A DNA stretch of 64,000 nt from Brevundimonas sp. (GCF_029946145.1 NZ_JAQSDY010000030.1:50540-114539), one strand, 5' to 3'; positions 15,927 to 28,709 are shown, counted from the stretch's first letter. Notes: generated by a model from the letters alone, not told the origin. Program-made: numbers and translations.

Positions 15927-17369
15927 CTACGCCCGCCCTGCCGCCACCCTGCTGTCAGCAGCCGCCAGGCCCCACGCCTCGCCCGCTTCGCGAACGCGTT
16001 CGATCTTTGTTTTCAGTGCCCCCCAGTCGTTGTCATCGTCGATCGCCGTCCAGATTGCCTCGACCTCGTCGATCAGCATTTCCTCGGGTTCAGGACGGGC
16101 GAAGACGGGATGCTCCAGCCGTTGGGGTCGGTCCGGCTCATGCTCGAACAGGGCGAAGCGGAAGGCGTCGAACGCCTCGCCCTGGTACAGCTTGCCGCGC
16201 AGTCCGCCCAAGGCTCTCGCGGACGAGGCGAAGCCGCCGAACCAGTCGAAGAACAGCGGCTCCCAGCGCAGCCCTTCGGCGCCTTCACGCAGCAGCGCCA
16301 GGGTCGTGTCCAGCAGCCGTTGGTCAGCCGCCTCGCCGACGCTCAGCACGCCCAGCCGGGCCAGGAAGGCCGCGCGCAGCTCGCGGATATAGGCCGGGCC
16401 GAAACCGTTCAGCGCCTCGGTCAACGGCCCGGCGTCGGTGACCGGCTTCAACGCTCCGCCCAGCTGGGTCAGAGCCCAGAACACCGCCTCCGGCTGGCGG
16501 GCGAAGGCGTACAGCCCGGTCTGGTCGAAATAGGCGGCCGTGAAGCCGGGTTCGTAATACGGCAGGAAACGCCACGGGCCGTAGTCGAAGCTCTCGCCGG
16601 TGACGTTCAGATTGTCGGTGTTCAGCACTCCGTGCACGAAGCCGGCGGCGATCCATCGCGCCGTCAGCCGGGCCGAGGCCTCGACCACGGCGCGCAGAAA
16701 ACCGGGGACGTCGCCCGGCGCGACCTCGGGGTGATAGGCGGCCCGCGCATGCTCGACCAGGGTCTCGACCATGTCCTGGCGGCCCAGATACGCCGCCCGC
16801 TGAAAGGTGCCGAAGCGGATATGGCTGTGCGAAAGCCGCACCAGCACCGCTGACCGGGTCGGCGACGGCTCGTCGCTGCGCTGCAGGGGCTCGCCCGTCT
16901 CGATCAGGCTGAACGCGCGGCTGGTGGGAACGCCGAGCGCCTCCAGCATTTCTGCGGCCAGAACCTCGCGCATTCCGCCCTTCAGCGTCAGTCGCCCGTC
17001 CGCGCCGCGCGACCACGGCGTCTGGCCCGAGCCCTTGGTTCCGAGGTCCAGCAATCGTCCCCGGTCGTCCCGCAACTGCGCCGCCAGGAACCCCCGGCCA
17101 TCGCCGAGGTCGGGGTTGTAGGTGCGGAACTGGTGACCGTGATAGCGCATCGCGATCGGACCGGGCTGGCCGGGCAGGGGCTCGAACCGGCCGAAATGCG
17201 CGATCCATTCGGCATCGGTCAGGGAGTCCAGCCCGACGCTCGCGGCGGCCCGGTCGTTGCGGACCCGCAGAATGGCCTCCGGAAAGTCAGCCGCCCTGAC
17301 GGCGTCGCCGTAGTCCTCGCCCAGATTGAAAAAGCGGGGATCGGGGCAATAGGCGGGTGAGATCGGCAT
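15927..17369 (-). CDS. selO: Protein adenylyltransferase SelO (YdiU)
   Basis: 480 residues from the ATG at 17369, the bacterial SelO length. SelO is a pseudokinase that binds ATP in a flipped orientation and transfers AMP to Ser/Thr/Tyr of redox-related proteins. Motifs seen: RYHGHQFRTYNPDLGDGRG near residues 75-93, DLGTKGSGQTPWSRGADGRL near 107-126, GVLNTDNLNVTGESFDYGPW near 230-250 with the metal-binding Asn and Asp. The terminal selenocysteine/cysteine of mitochondrial SelO is absent, as in most bacteria. The frame opens 12 codons earlier at 17405, but MPISPAYCPDPRFFNLG aligns best with family starts. Confidence 0.93.
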   Translation of the reverse strand: MPISPAYCPDPRFFNLGEDYGDAVRAADFPEAILRVRNDRAAASVGLDSLTDAEWIAHFGRFEPLPGQPGPIAMRYHGHQFRTYNPDLGDGRGFLAAQLRDDRGRLLDLGTKGSGQTPWSRGADGRLTLKGGMREVLAAEMLEALGVPTSRAFSLIETGEPLQRSDEPSPTRSAVLVRLSHSHIRFGTFQRAAYLGRQDMVETLVEHARAAYHPEVAPGDVPGFLRAVVEASARLTARWIAAGFVHGVLNTDNLNVTGESFDYGPWRFLPYYEPGFTAAYFDQTGLYAFARQPEAVFWALTQLGGALKPVTDAGPLTEALNGFGPAYIRELRAAFLARLGVLSVGEAADQRLLDTTLALLREGAEGLRWEPLFFDWFGGFASSARALGGLRGKLYQGEAFDAFRFALFEHEPDRPQRLEHPVFARPEPEEMLIDEVEAIWTAIDDDNDWGALKTKIERVREAGEAWGLAAADSRVAAGRA

Positions 17370-17555
17370 AAAAGTGCAGATGCGGTCTTCATACTCCGGG
17401 CGCAACGGTTGAATGTGCGCGGTCTGCCTCTATTGTGTGCGGCAGAGATCAGGCCGCCGCGGGCGGTCAGGCTGGCGTCCCGACGAGGATGAATCCGGTC
17501 CGGCGCCCGTCGATAACCTGGCGTCACGACTGACCTTTCTGATCCGGAGGCCGCC

Positions 17556-18770
17556 GTGGCGCGTAAACTCACTCTCGAATTCCTCAAGACCGAGGCTGGC
17601 TCAGGCGCGGTGCTGGGGTTCGCGGCTCTGTCCGCACTCGTGGTCGCCAACTCGCCGTGGTCGACGTCCTATTTCGGCTGGCTCAAGAGCGAGCACGTCC
17701 TGCAGCTCGGCCCGCTGGTCCTGAAGATGTCGATCTCGGAATGGATCAAGGAAGGGCTGATGGCGGTCTTCTTCCTCGTGGTCGGGCTGGAGATCAAATA
17801 CGAGATTCTGCGCGGCGATCTCAGCGATCCGCGCAAACTGGCCACGCCGGTTCTGGCTGCGGCGGGGGGCATGATCGCCCCGGCCCTGGTCTATCTGGCG
17901 TTCTCGAGCCTGATGGGCGGGCCGCACGGCGGCTGGCCGATCCCCCTGGCCACCGATATCGCCTTCGCCCTCGCTGTTTTCGCCGTGATGGCGCGGCGGC
18001 TGCCCTCGTCGCTGCGGGTCTTCCTGCTGACCCTGGCCATCGTCGATGACCTCGGCGCCATCGCCCTGATCGCCGCGCTCTTTTCCAGCGGGGTCAGCCT
18101 GCAGCCGCTCGCCGCGATCGTCGCGGTTCTGGTTGTCGGCTTCTTCGTGGCCCGAAATCGCAAGATTCCGGCGCCCTTCTGGGTCCTCGGCTTCGGCGCG
18201 GTCTGGTATCTGACGGTGCTGGCCGGGCTGTCGACCTCGCTGACCGCGGTCGCCTTCGCCGCCATCGTGCCGGTCGTCGACCGCCGTTGCGACGGACAGA
18301 GTCCGTTGCAGGAGGCCATGCATGACCTGCACCCCTATGTGGCCTTCCTGGTCCTGCCGCTGTTCGCCTTCGCCAAGGCCGGCGTCAGCTTCGCCGGCCT
18401 GTCGCTGGACCAGATGCTGGCTCCGCTGGTGCTGGGCATCGCGCTCGGCCTGTTCATCGGCAAGCAGGTCGGGGTGCTGGGCGCGGCCTGGCTCGCCTCG
18501 GCCTTCCGGATCGGCTCCAAACCGACGGGCGCGACCTGGCTGGAAGTCTACGGGGTCAGCCTGCTGTGCGGCGTAGGCTTCACCATGAGCCTGTTCATCG
18601 GCGCCCTGGCGTTCCCGGGCGCCATCGACTCGCCGGAACAGGTCGAGGTCAAGTTGGGCGTGCTGCTGGGGTCGCTGCTATCCGCGATCGCCGGCGGCGC
18701 GGTGCTGGCGGTGGCCTCGCGACGACGCAAGATTTTGGCCGAGCAGGCGCCGGATACTGCCTCGGTCTAG
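17556..18770 (+). CDS. nhaA: Na+/H+ antiporter NhaA
   Basis: 404 residues, inner-membrane, about 12 segments. NhaA exports sodium in exchange for protons and controls cytoplasmic pH. Key features are EIKYEILRGDL after TM2, the ATDIAFALAVFA segment carrying the first functional aspartate (E. coli Asp133) and LTLAIVDDLGAI with the pair equal to Asp163/Asp164; GVGFTMSLFIG marks TM11. The start is a GTG at 17556 with GGAGG at 17546-17550. The intergenic stretch before it (17370-17555) contains no further gene. Confidence 0.95.
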   Translation: MARKLTLEFLKTEAGSGAVLGFAALSALVVANSPWSTSYFGWLKSEHVLQLGPLVLKMSISEWIKEGLMAVFFLVVGLEIKYEILRGDLSDPRKLATPVLAAAGGMIAPALVYLAFSSLMGGPHGGWPIPLATDIAFALAVFAVMARRLPSSLRVFLLTLAIVDDLGAIALIAALFSSGVSLQPLAAIVAVLVVGFFVARNRKIPAPFWVLGFGAVWYLTVLAGLSTSLTAVAFAAIVPVVDRRCDGQSPLQEAMHDLHPYVAFLVLPLFAFAKAGVSFAGLSLDQMLAPLVLGIALGLFIGKQVGVLGAAWLASAFRIGSKPTGATWLEVYGVSLLCGVGFTMSLFIGALAFPGAIDSPEQVEVKLGVLLGSLLSAIAGGAVLAVASRRRKILAEQAPDTASV

Positions 18771-18807
18771 GCGAATATTGACCTAGGGTCATCGATTTCT
18801 GTCGCTT

Positions 18808-18834
18808 TTGCGTCACAGTCATGCTTGCGCTATG
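18808..18834 (+). promoter_or_regulatory. Candidate housekeeping promoter for the TonB-dependent receptor
   Basis: TTGCGTC at 18808-18814 and GCTATG at 18829-18834, 14 bases apart, resemble the Caulobacter sigma-73 pattern (TTGACGS, then GCTANAWC). A small dyad TGACC-TAG-GGTCA at 18779-18791 lies just upstream and could bind a regulator. The receptor starts 165 bases downstream. Confidence 0.35.
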
Positions 18835-18998
18835 GCGGAAACAGGGCCGTGAGCTGTCGCGCTGCTTGTCGCTGAGTCCGGCTTGGATTACCCCGGATGC
18901 TGGACTTTCCGCGCTCCACAGAAGGGCGCGGGCCAGGGATCAGGAAACGCCGCGGTCGCCGTCCTTGACGGGGTCCCGGCCCATGTCGGGGAGCGACC

Positions 18999-21605
18999 AT
19001 GCGCCTTACCAACCTTCTTCGCACAACCGTGTCGGCCGCCGTCGTGGGCGCCTGCGCCTTCGGTATCGCCGGCGCCGCCTCGGCCCAGCAGGCGCCGCAG
19101 GAGCAGCCCACCACGATCGACGACATTATCGTCACCGCCCAGAAGCGCGAGCAGAACCTGCAGGACGTGCCGATCGTGGTCACCAGCCTGTCGCAGGAAG
19201 TGCTGCAGGACGCCGGCGTGCGCGACATCAAGGACCTGCAAATCCTGACCCCCGGCATGACGGTCACCTCGACCTCGTCGGAGGCCTCGACCACCGCCCG
19301 CATCCGCGGCGTCGGCACGGTCGGCGACAACCCCGGCCTGGAAAGCTCGGTCGGCGTGGTCATCGACGGCGTCTATCGTTCGCGCAACTCGGTCGGCTTC
19401 GGCGACCTGGGCGAACTGGCCCGCATCGAGGTCCTGAAGGGCCCGCAGGGCACGCTGTTCGGCAAGAACACCTCGGCCGGCGTCATCAACATCATCACGG
19501 AAGCCCCCTCGTTCACGCCAGGCTTCAACGCCGAACTGACCGCCGGCAACTACGGCCAGATGGGCGCTTCCGGGTCCGTCACCGGCCCGATCAGCGACAC
19601 CCTCGCCTTCCGCCTGTACGCCGGCCGCCGTGTCCGCAACGGCTTCATGAACGTCGACACCGGCGACGGCCCGCGTCCGGAGACCACCGACGGCAACCAG
19701 GATTTCGGCACCGTCCGCGGCCAGCTGCTGTGGCTGCCGAACGACAATGTCTCCATCCGCATGATCGCCGACTATTCGTCGCGCGACGAGTTCTGCTGCA
19801 TCGGCACCCAGATCCGCACAGGACCCACCTATCCGTTCGTTGACGGTCTCTCGAACGGCACGGGCCAGCGTCCGCCGGCCGCCGGCTTCGGCGCCCTGCC
19901 ATTCTCGCGCACCGGCTTCGCCAATCGTGCGGACGGCCAGGAAGTCGAGGACAAGGGCGTCTCGATCGAGGCCAACATCGACATGCCGACCTTCCTCGGC
20001 GGGTCGACCCTGACCTCGGTCACCTCGCTCCGTCGCTGGACCTCCAGCCTCGGCCAGGACATCGACTATACGGGCGCGGATCTGCTGTATCGCGTCCAGG
20101 ACGGCGACTACGGCTATGAGGTCGACAACCTGACCCAGGAATTCCGCCTGGCCGGGTCGAACGACCGCCTCGACTGGCTGGTCGGCCTGTTCGCCACCAA
20201 GGAAGATATCGGCCGGACGGACAGCTACTACTTCGGCGCCGACTATACGCCCTATCTGTCGTTCGTTCTCAGCGCGGCCCTGAACCGCGCCAATCCGGCC
20301 CTTCCCATCAGCCCCAACGACATCGGCTGCTTCACGCGGACGGCGCAGACGGCGCCGGGTCTGGGCGCCTGCCTGGGCACCGGCGGCGCCGTCAGCGGCG
20401 GCGGCATCGGCTTCGTGGTCGGACAGGGCGTCGAGGACCAGTACGACCAGCAGTCCGAGTCGATCGCCCTCTTCACCAACAACAGCTGGCACGTGACCGA
20501 GGCCTTCGACATCACTCTTGGCCTTCGCTACACCATGGATGACAAGAGCCTGGTGGCGCAGCAGCGCAACGTGAACGGCAACGGCAATACGTGTAACGCC
20601 GCCCTGGCCAACGCCGGAGCCATCGGCGCGGTGCTCGGCGCCTCGGCCCCGACCATCCTCGGCAACATCTGCCTCCCGTGGGCCAACTCGGCCTTCACCA
20701 ACCGCAACATCTCCGAAAGCTTCGACGACGGGGAACTGAGCGGAACGGTCAAGGCGTCCTACCGCCTGAACCCGTCGATCCTGGCCTATGTGTCCTACGC
20801 CCGCGGCTACAAGAGCTTCGGCTACAACCTGGATCGCGTGCAGAGCGGCATCACCCCGACCGCCTCGCTGCTGTTCCCGTCGGAAGTGGTCGACAGCTAC
20901 GAAGCCGGCGTGAAGATGACGCTGCTGAGCCGCACCCTGCTGCTGAACGCCACCTACTTCGACCAGACGTTCGAGGACTTCCAGCTCAACACCTTCCTCG
21001 GCACCGCCTTCGTCGTGGAATCGATCCCCGAACTGACCTCGCGCGGCGTCGACGCCGACATGGTCTGGTTCACCCCGATCGAGGGCCTGAGCTTCCAGGG
21101 CGGCGTCACCTGGACCGACGCCAACTACGGAAACTTCACCGCCGCCGATCTGACGACGCCGGGCAACTTCCCGCAGCTCTCCCTGCTGCCGGGAGCCCGC
21201 GCCTCGTTCGCGCCGGAATGGTCGGCCACCGGCTCGGTCAACTTCGAACGTAACATGGGGAACGGCCTGCGCGCCGGCTTCAGCCTCGCCGCCAAATACA
21301 TGGGCGACTACAACACCGGCTCGGACCTGCTGCCCTACAAGCTGCAGGAAGCCTTCACCACGGTGAACGGCCGCATCATGGTCGGCACCGAGGACGAGCG
21401 CTGGACGGCCGAGTTCTGGGTCCAGAACCTGACCGACGAGGAATACATCCAGGTCGCCTACAACGCTCCGCTGCAAGGCTCGGCGTTCCAGACGACGGTG
21501 CAGCCGAACGGCACCTACTACAACCCGGCGCTGGACACCCAGACTTACGACGCCTTCCTGGGCCAGCCCCGCACCTACGGCGCGACCTTGCGCTTCAAAT
21601 ACTAG
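18999..21605 (+). CDS. TonB-dependent outer-membrane receptor
   Basis: 868 residues. A signal peptide (about 1-30, ending ASAQQ) is followed by a TonB box (DDIIVTAQKREQNLQDVPI, about 42-60), a plug domain to about 170 with RIRGVG and LKGPQGTLFGKNTSAGVINI, and a 22-strand barrel ending in aromatic FKY. This subclass, with IVTAQKR and DVPI, is abundant in Caulobacterales and sphingomonads for carbohydrates, aromatics and other scarce nutrients; nothing in the gene names the ligand. It has no adjacent enzyme or sensor gene. A strong terminator follows at 21634. Confidence 0.93.
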   Translation: MRLTNLLRTTVSAAVVGACAFGIAGAASAQQAPQEQPTTIDDIIVTAQKREQNLQDVPIVVTSLSQEVLQDAGVRDIKDLQILTPGMTVTSTSSEASTTARIRGVGTVGDNPGLESSVGVVIDGVYRSRNSVGFGDLGELARIEVLKGPQGTLFGKNTSAGVINIITEAPSFTPGFNAELTAGNYGQMGASGSVTGPISDTLAFRLYAGRRVRNGFMNVDTGDGPRPETTDGNQDFGTVRGQLLWLPNDNVSIRMIADYSSRDEFCCIGTQIRTGPTYPFVDGLSNGTGQRPPAAGFGALPFSRTGFANRADGQEVEDKGVSIEANIDMPTFLGGSTLTSVTSLRRWTSSLGQDIDYTGADLLYRVQDGDYGYEVDNLTQEFRLAGSNDRLDWLVGLFATKEDIGRTDSYYFGADYTPYLSFVLSAALNRANPALPISPNDIGCFTRTAQTAPGLGACLGTGGAVSGGGIGFVVGQGVEDQYDQQSESIALFTNNSWHVTEAFDITLGLRYTMDDKSLVAQQRNVNGNGNTCNAALANAGAIGAVLGASAPTILGNICLPWANSAFTNRNISESFDDGELSGTVKASYRLNPSILAYVSYARGYKSFGYNLDRVQSGITPTASLLFPSEVVDSYEAGVKMTLLSRTLLLNATYFDQTFEDFQLNTFLGTAFVVESIPELTSRGVDADMVWFTPIEGLSFQGGVTWTDANYGNFTAADLTTPGNFPQLSLLPGARASFAPEWSATGSVNFERNMGNGLRAGFSLAAKYMGDYNTGSDLLPYKLQEAFTTVNGRIMVGTEDERWTAEFWVQNLTDEEYIQVAYNAPLQGSAFQTTVQPNGTYYNPALDTQTYDAFLGQPRTYGATLRFKY

Positions 21606-21633
21606 CCGCCCCGCCGCAGGGCGGGACGACCAG

Positions 21634-21666
21634 CCGGCCGGGGGAAACCCCGGCCGGTTTTGTTTT
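21634..21666 (+). terminator. Intrinsic terminator after the TonB-dependent receptor
   Basis: A perfect 10-bp GC stem (CCGGCCGGGG / CCCCGGCCGG) with a GAAA tetraloop is followed by TTTTGTTTT. It is the clearest intrinsic terminator in the window. Confidence 0.9.
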
Positions 21667-21725
21667 GGGGGCGGGTCCGTTGGGCCGTTATGGCCGGGAA
21701 GCGGGGCCCGAAGGGACCCGCGCCG

Positions 21726-22223
21726 CTACAGAAACAGAGCCATTGGAATATCGGCCTGACAAGACCCGTCGGAGAGCCGGAAACGCCGTTCGAAGCGGCC
21801 TTCCTGGCGGAAGCCGACGCGTTCGTAGAGGCGGATCGCATGCGTCAGGCCTTCCCTGACGACGAGTTCCACCCGCTCGATCCTCGGCGTCAGGGTCGCC
21901 GCGTTCGCAAGCAGTTCCGAAAACAACCTGTGGCCTGTGCCCCGGCCTTGCGATGCGGGGTCAACCGCGACGGTCAAATCCCAAAGCACATGCTGGAACT
22001 GCACGGAGGGCATGCGGCTCGCCTTTATGAGACCGACCAGCCGCGCCCCCTCCCAGGCGCCGATCGCAAGGCCGCCGTCCAGCGCGCTTGTGAGGGCCTG
22101 CTCCATCCATGGAAGCTCCATCTCGTCGGGCAGCCGACCAAGGCCGCCCTCGGCCCGGCGCATGAGGGCGAGAGCCGCGGGCGCGTCGGCCAGGCTCAAC
22201 GGGCGAAGGGAGATGTGGGCCAT
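21726..22223 (-). CDS. GNAT-family N-acetyltransferase
   Basis: 165 residues. The acetyl-CoA-binding segment is DPASQGRGTGHRLFSEL (about 93-109), matching Q/RxxGxG/A of motif A, with the preceding strand VLWDLTVAV. Motif B includes IRLYERVGFRQEGRF near 128-143, the ending typical of small-molecule or ribosomal protein acetyltransferases. Substrate unknown. It follows the RND operon on the same strand with an 85-base gap, so it may be read as a downstream member, though the two lack a known functional link. Confidence 0.88.
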   Translation of the reverse strand: MAHISLRPLSLADAPAALALMRRAEGGLGRLPDEMELPWMEQALTSALDGGLAIGAWEGARLVGLIKASRMPSVQFQHVLWDLTVAVDPASQGRGTGHRLFSELLANAATLTPRIERVELVVREGLTHAIRLYERVGFRQEGRFERRFRLSDGSCQADIPMALFL

Positions 22224-22308
22224 CTGGTTCCTGGACTAATCCGCTTCTGCGACGGATCGGAAGCGGGCGGATGATCGCGCCCGCTTCCCAACCCTTCCTC
22301 GGCCCGCC

Positions 22309-25300
22309 CTATTTCGCCGGAGGCGCGACCGGCTCCGGCCGCACCGGCGCATGGCGCTGGCCCGCGAACATCTTGCTCATGCGGCGGGCGAAGAAGCCGG
22401 CGATGTCGTCGATGATGGTGAAGATGGGCGGAATGAACAGCAGCGACAGGAAGGTCGAGGAGATCAGCCCGCCGACCACGGCGATGGCCATGGGTTGGCG
22501 GAATTCCACGTCCGCGCCCCAGCCGACCGCCACCGGCATCATGCCGGCGCCCATGGCGAAGGTGGTCATCAGGATGGGCCGCGCCCGCTTGTGGGCGGCG
22601 TCCATGATGGCGTCCCAGCGCTTCATCCCGTCCTTCTCGGCCATGACGATATAGTCGACCAGCAGGATGGAGTTCTTGGCCGCGATCCCCATCAGCATCA
22701 GCACCCCGATCAGCGACGAGATCGAGAAGCTGGACCCGCCGATCACCAGCGCCACGAAGGCGCCGCCGATGGCCAGGGGCAGGGAGGCCATGATGGTGAT
22801 GGGATAGGCGAAGCTGCGGAACAGCAACACCAGCACAGCATACATCAGCAGGATCCCGGTCAGGAAGGCGACGGCGAAGCCGGTGATCATCTCCTGGATG
22901 AACTCGGCGTCCCCGGCCGGCACCTGACGCACGCCGGCCGGCAGGTTGACGACGCCGGGCAGCTTCTTGACCGCGGCGTCGGCTTCGCCAGAACGGATGC
23001 CGTCCAGTTCGGCGGTGATCGAGGCGATCCGCGATCGGTCCTGACGCAGCACCTGCGACGGGCCCGAACCGAACTGGATGTCGGCCACGGCGCTCAGCGG
23101 CACGGCGCCGCCGCTGTCGGTCGGGACGCGCAGGGTTTCCAGCACCGACAGATCCTCGCGCGCCGCCTCTGACAGCTGCAGGCGGATGGGCACCTGACGG
23201 TCGCCCAGATTGTATTTGGGCAGGTTCTGGGCGACGTCGCCGATGGTGGCGACGCGGATGGTCTGGGAGATGTCGCCGGTCGAGACCCCCATCAGGGCGG
23301 CCTGATCCGGGCGCGGCGTGACGAGGATTTCCGGCCGCGCGATCGAGGCGGTGTTGACCACATTGGCCAGCCCTGGAACCGAGCGCATCTCGGCCTCGAT
23401 CTGGCGCGCCGCGGCCTGCAGCGCCGCCGGATTGTCGCTCAGAATTGCGAAGGTGTAGCTGGTCCCGTCGGACGGTCCGCCGCCTTGGTTGCCGGTCCCG
23501 GCGCCGATCCGGGCTCCGGGGATGGCCTTCCAGCCGTCCACCATCTGGCGCGCGAAATCCTGCTGACTCAGCTCGCGCTCGCCCTTGTCGACCATGTCGG
23601 CATAGACATTGGCCTGATTGACGTCCTGACCTCCGACTGAAGCGTAGACCGAGGTGACCTCGGGCCGCTGACGCAGGTCGCGGGTGACCTGCTGCACGAT
23701 GGCGTCGGTCTGACGCAAGGTGGCCCCGGGCGGCAGCTCCACCGAGAAGGCGGCGCGCGACTGGTCGCCCGAGGGCGAGAATTCGAACGGCACCTTGGTG
23801 GCCAGATACCCGCAGCCGACGAACAGCACGGTGCCCAGGGCGAACACCTTCCAGCGGTTGGCCAGCGACCAGCGCAGGGACTTCAGATAGGTCCCCATCC
23901 AGAACGGATCGGCGTCCTCGTGCTTCTGGTGCTTCAGCAGATAGGCGGCCATCAGCGGCGTCAGGGTCCGCGCCACGACCAGAGAGAAGGCGACGGAGAC
24001 GCAGGCGGCCAGGGCGAAGGCCTTGAAGAACTGGCCGATGATGCCCGGCATGAAGCCGACCGGCGCGAACACAGCCAGAATGGTGGCGGTGGTGGCCACG
24101 ACGGCCAGACCGATCTCGTCCGCCGCCTCCATCGAGGCGTGATACGGCGACTTCCCGTCCCGCATGTGCCGGACGATATTCTCGATCTCCACGATGGCGT
24201 CATCGACCAGGATGCCGACCGTCAGCGACAGGGCCAGCAGGGTGACCACGTTCAGCGACTGGTCCAGCGGCCCCAGGATGGCGAAGGCGGGGATCAGCGA
24301 CAACGGCATGGCCGTGGCCGTGATGAAGGTCGCGCGCCAGTCCCTGAGGAAGATGAACACCACGATGACCGCCAGACCGGCGCCCAGCAGCAGGGCCTCG
24401 ATCGAGGCGAGGTAGCTTTCCTCGATGTACTCGACGCTGGACGTGACCTTTTCGATGGTCAGTTCGGGGTGGGCCTCGTCGATCTCGGCCACGCGTTCGC
24501 GGACCTTTTCGGCGACCTTGACCTCCGAGGCGCTGCGCGAGCGCAGGAAGTTGAAGGTGACGGCCTCCTGGCCATTGTAGCGGGCCAGACGGCGCGGCTC
24601 GCTCCAGTGGTCCTCGACCGTGCCCAGATCGCCGAGACGGGCGGAACGGCCGCCGGGGAGGGGGATCAGCGTCTCGCGCAGCTGCTCGATCGAGCCGGCG
24701 GCGCCGAGGGTGCGGATCGACCGCTCGGAGCCCGAGATCGTCACCCGGCCGCCGGGCAGGTCGTTGTTGACCGAGGTCAGCGCCTGGCTGACCGAGGCCG
24801 CGGTCAGGCCGAACGAGGCCAGGCGGTCCGGATCGAGTTCGACGCGGATTTCCCGGTCGACCCCGCCCGAGCGGTTGACCTCGCCGACGCCGCTGATGGA
24901 CAGCAGCGAGCGGCTGACCTCGTTGTCGATGAACCAGCTGATCTCTTCCGGCGTCATGGTCGAGGAGCGGACCACCCAGGTGATCAGGGCGTCGCCGGTG
25001 ATGTCGATGCGCTGGACGCTGGGCTCCTGCATGTCCTGCGGCAGGTCGGCGCGCAGGCCGCTCATGGCGTTGCGGACGTCGTTGGTGGCGCGCTCGGTGT
25101 CGGTGCCCAGCTCGAATTCGATGGTCGTCTGGGATGAACCGTCCAGCACCTGGGAGTTGATGTGGCGCACGCCCGGCAAGCCGGCCAGCGAGTCCTCGAT
25201 CAGCCGGGTGACCTGGACTTCCATCTCGCTGGGCGCGGCGCCGGGCCGGCCCGCATAGACGCTGATCAGCGGGAAATCGATGTCGGGGTTGTTGTTGATC

Positions 25301-25401
25301 CGCATCCCCATGAAGCCGTTGACGCCCGCGAGCGTCAGCAGCACGAACATGAGGATGATCGGGATCGGATTCTTGATCGACCAGGACGAGATGTTTTTCA
25401 T
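22309..25401 (-). CDS. RND efflux transporter, HAE-1/AcrB type inner-membrane pump
   Basis: 1030 residues with 12 predicted membrane segments and two large periplasmic loops. The start [20 protein letters not shown] is typical of RND pumps. The proton relay lies in [17 protein letters not shown] (TM4, paired aspartates equal to AcrB 407/408). The C-terminal region has [20 protein letters not shown] and [16 protein letters not shown]. It forms a tripartite pump with the periplasmic adaptor encoded 9 bases upstream; no outer-membrane channel gene is nearby. Substrates are probably hydrophobic compounds or drugs. No regulator adjoins the operon. Confidence 0.95.
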   Translation of the reverse strand: MKNISSWSIKNPIPIILMFVLLTLAGVNGFMGMRINNNPDIDFPLISVYAGRPGAAPSEMEVQVTRLIEDSLAGLPGVRHINSQVLDGSSQTTIEFELGTDTERATNDVRNAMSGLRADLPQDMQEPSVQRIDITGDALITWVVRSSTMTPEEISWFIDNEVSRSLLSISGVGEVNRSGGVDREIRVELDPDRLASFGLTAASVSQALTSVNNDLPGGRVTISGSERSIRTLGAAGSIEQLRETLIPLPGGRSARLGDLGTVEDHWSEPRRLARYNGQEAVTFNFLRSRSASEVKVAEKVRERVAEIDEAHPELTIEKVTSSVEYIEESYLASIEALLLGAGLAVIVVFIFLRDWRATFITATAMPLSLIPAFAILGPLDQSLNVVTLLALSLTVGILVDDAIVEIENIVRHMRDGKSPYHASMEAADEIGLAVVATTATILAVFAPVGFMPGIIGQFFKAFALAACVSVAFSLVVARTLTPLMAAYLLKHQKHEDADPFWMGTYLKSLRWSLANRWKVFALGTVLFVGCGYLATKVPFEFSPSGDQSRAAFSVELPPGATLRQTDAIVQQVTRDLRQRPEVTSVYASVGGQDVNQANVYADMVDKGERELSQQDFARQMVDGWKAIPGARIGAGTGNQGGGPSDGTSYTFAILSDNPAALQAAARQIEAEMRSVPGLANVVNTASIARPEILVTPRPDQAALMGVSTGDISQTIRVATIGDVAQNLPKYNLGDRQVPIRLQLSEAAREDLSVLETLRVPTDSGGAVPLSAVADIQFGSGPSQVLRQDRSRIASITAELDGIRSGEADAAVKKLPGVVNLPAGVRQVPAGDAEFIQEMITGFAVAFLTGILLMYAVLVLLFRSFAYPITIMASLPLAIGGAFVALVIGGSSFSISSLIGVLMLMGIAAKNSILLVDYIVMAEKDGMKRWDAIMDAAHKRARPILMTTFAMGAGMMPVAVGWGADVEFRQPMAIAVVGGLISSTFLSLLFIPPIFTIIDDIAGFFARRMSKMFAGQRHAPVRPEPVAPPAK

Positions 25402-25410
25402 CGTCCGGCC

Positions 25411-26559
25411 CTACTTCTTCGCCGGGGCGGCCGCACGGACCGGAGCGGGACGGGCGGCAGGCGCGATGGTCACGCGATCGCCCTCGCCGAGGAAGCCGGC
25501 CCCCGCCACCACGACCCGCGCCCCTGCGGCCAGGCCGCTGACCGCCGTCGAATTGGTGGTGCGCGACAGCACCGTCACGGGCTGGAAGTGGGCCCGGTTG
25601 TCGGCCCCCAGCATGAAGACGCCGGCGCGGTTCTCGCGGTACAGCACCGAGGCGGTTGGCACGGTCACGGCGGGTTGGTCGCCGACCTGGATGCGGGCGC
25701 GGGCGAACATACCGGGGCGGAAGCCGCCCCCGGTCAGGGCGATACGGGCCACGCCCAGACGGTTTTCGGCGTTGACCTCGGGGGTCACGATGCGGACACG
25801 GCCGGTCGTCTCGCCGATCTGGTCGGAGGTGATGACAGCGCTCTGGCCCGCGCGGACCAGCGCCAGATCGGTCTCTGGCACCTGGGCGTCCAGCTCGAGC
25901 CGGCCATCGCGGACTATGCGGAACAGTTCGGTCCCGGCCGAGATGATCTGGCCGCGCGTGACGTTGCGGCTGATGACCAGACCCGAAACGGGAGCCTTGA
26001 TCGTCGCCTGCGACAGGCGCGTGCGCGTTTCGGACAGAGACGCCTGCGCCGCCAGGACATTGGCGCTGGAGGCGCGCTGGTTGGCCAGGGCCGTGTCCAG
26101 CGAGGCCTGGCTGAGGAAGCCCCGTTCCTTCAGCTCCTGGGCCCGGCCCAGGGCCGCCTGATCGCGCGCCGCGTTGGCCTCTGCGGTCTGCACCGCCGCC
26201 TGCTGCTGGCGCAGCTGGGCGCGCAGCAGGGCGTCGTTCATCTGCACCAGTGGCTGGCCTTGCCGGACCCAGGTCCCCTCGTCGACGTAGACGCCGGTGG
26301 CCGTCAGGCCGCCGGTCTCGGCGCCGACAGGCACTTCTTCCCAGGCCGACACCGTGCCCGAGGCCGTGACGGTGCGCGGCAGGTTTTGCAACGAAGCGAC
26401 CACCACCGACACGGTCTGGCTGGAGGCGCCGCCGCCTGCCTTGGCGCCCGCCTTGGCCTCGGCCTTCCTGGCGTCGTCGCCGCCGCCGCAGGCCGCCAGG
26501 GCCAGGCTGACGATGACCGCGGCCGCGCCGGCCCCCATGTTCCGCTTGATGTTCGCCAC
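25411..26559 (-). CDS. RND efflux periplasmic adaptor lipoprotein (membrane fusion protein)
   Basis: 382 residues. The N-terminus has a lipoprotein signal (AVIVSLALAACGGGDD) with the lipidated cysteine near residue 24. The order is a beta-barrel half, a lipoyl-like half-motif (PVGAETGGLTATGVYVDEG), an alpha-hairpin (about 105-165, rich in Q and A), the second lipoyl half (IKAPVSGLVISRNVTRGQII), a barrel and the membrane-proximal domain. It links the pump to an outer-membrane TolC-like channel. The pump gene starts 9 bases downstream, so the two are one operon. The 223-base gap to lepA is shared, divergent upstream DNA. Confidence 0.94.
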   Translation of the reverse strand: MANIKRNMGAGAAAVIVSLALAACGGGDDARKAEAKAGAKAGGGASSQTVSVVVASLQNLPRTVTASGTVSAWEEVPVGAETGGLTATGVYVDEGTWVRQGQPLVQMNDALLRAQLRQQQAAVQTAEANAARDQAALGRAQELKERGFLSQASLDTALANQRASSANVLAAQASLSETRTRLSQATIKAPVSGLVISRNVTRGQIISAGTELFRIVRDGRLELDAQVPETDLALVRAGQSAVITSDQIGETTGRVRIVTPEVNAENRLGVARIALTGGGFRPGMFARARIQVGDQPAVTVPTASVLYRENRAGVFMLGADNRAHFQPVTVLSRTTNSTAVSGLAAGARVVVAGAGFLGEGDRVTIAPAARPAPVRAAAPAKK

Positions 26560-26782
26560 GTCTGATCCCCTGCAGGGCGCCGCGGCGGGGAGGCCGCGCG
26601 CCGACCATCAGGCGCCGCTCCGGCGCTCTGTCATCAGCTGTTGAATAGCGGGTCCGCAACCGGTTCTCAAACCCGAAAGCGCGGCCTTACAGCGAAGTAA
26701 TCCGCCACAATCGCGGTGCCGGGGCGACGGCAGGACGGCGTCCGCGTTGGCGATTCCGCCCCGCCGTGCTACCGGCGCGGCC

Positions 26783-28591
<1,809 letters not shown>

Positions 28592-28709
28592 GGCTCGGCG
28601 AATAGAACTGACGCCAGTGCTCGACTTGCGGTTGGTAAGTCCTTGTTCCTGACTTGTTCTCCTGGCAGAATCTCCCCAACCTGCCACCCTGAACAAGCGC
28701 GGAATCGCC

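Noticed and set aside
18888..21476. 862-codon open frame antisense to the TonB-dependent receptor
   Set aside because: Same cause: the receptor is fully supported by its plug and barrel motifs, while the antisense frame lacks any domain or ribosome site.
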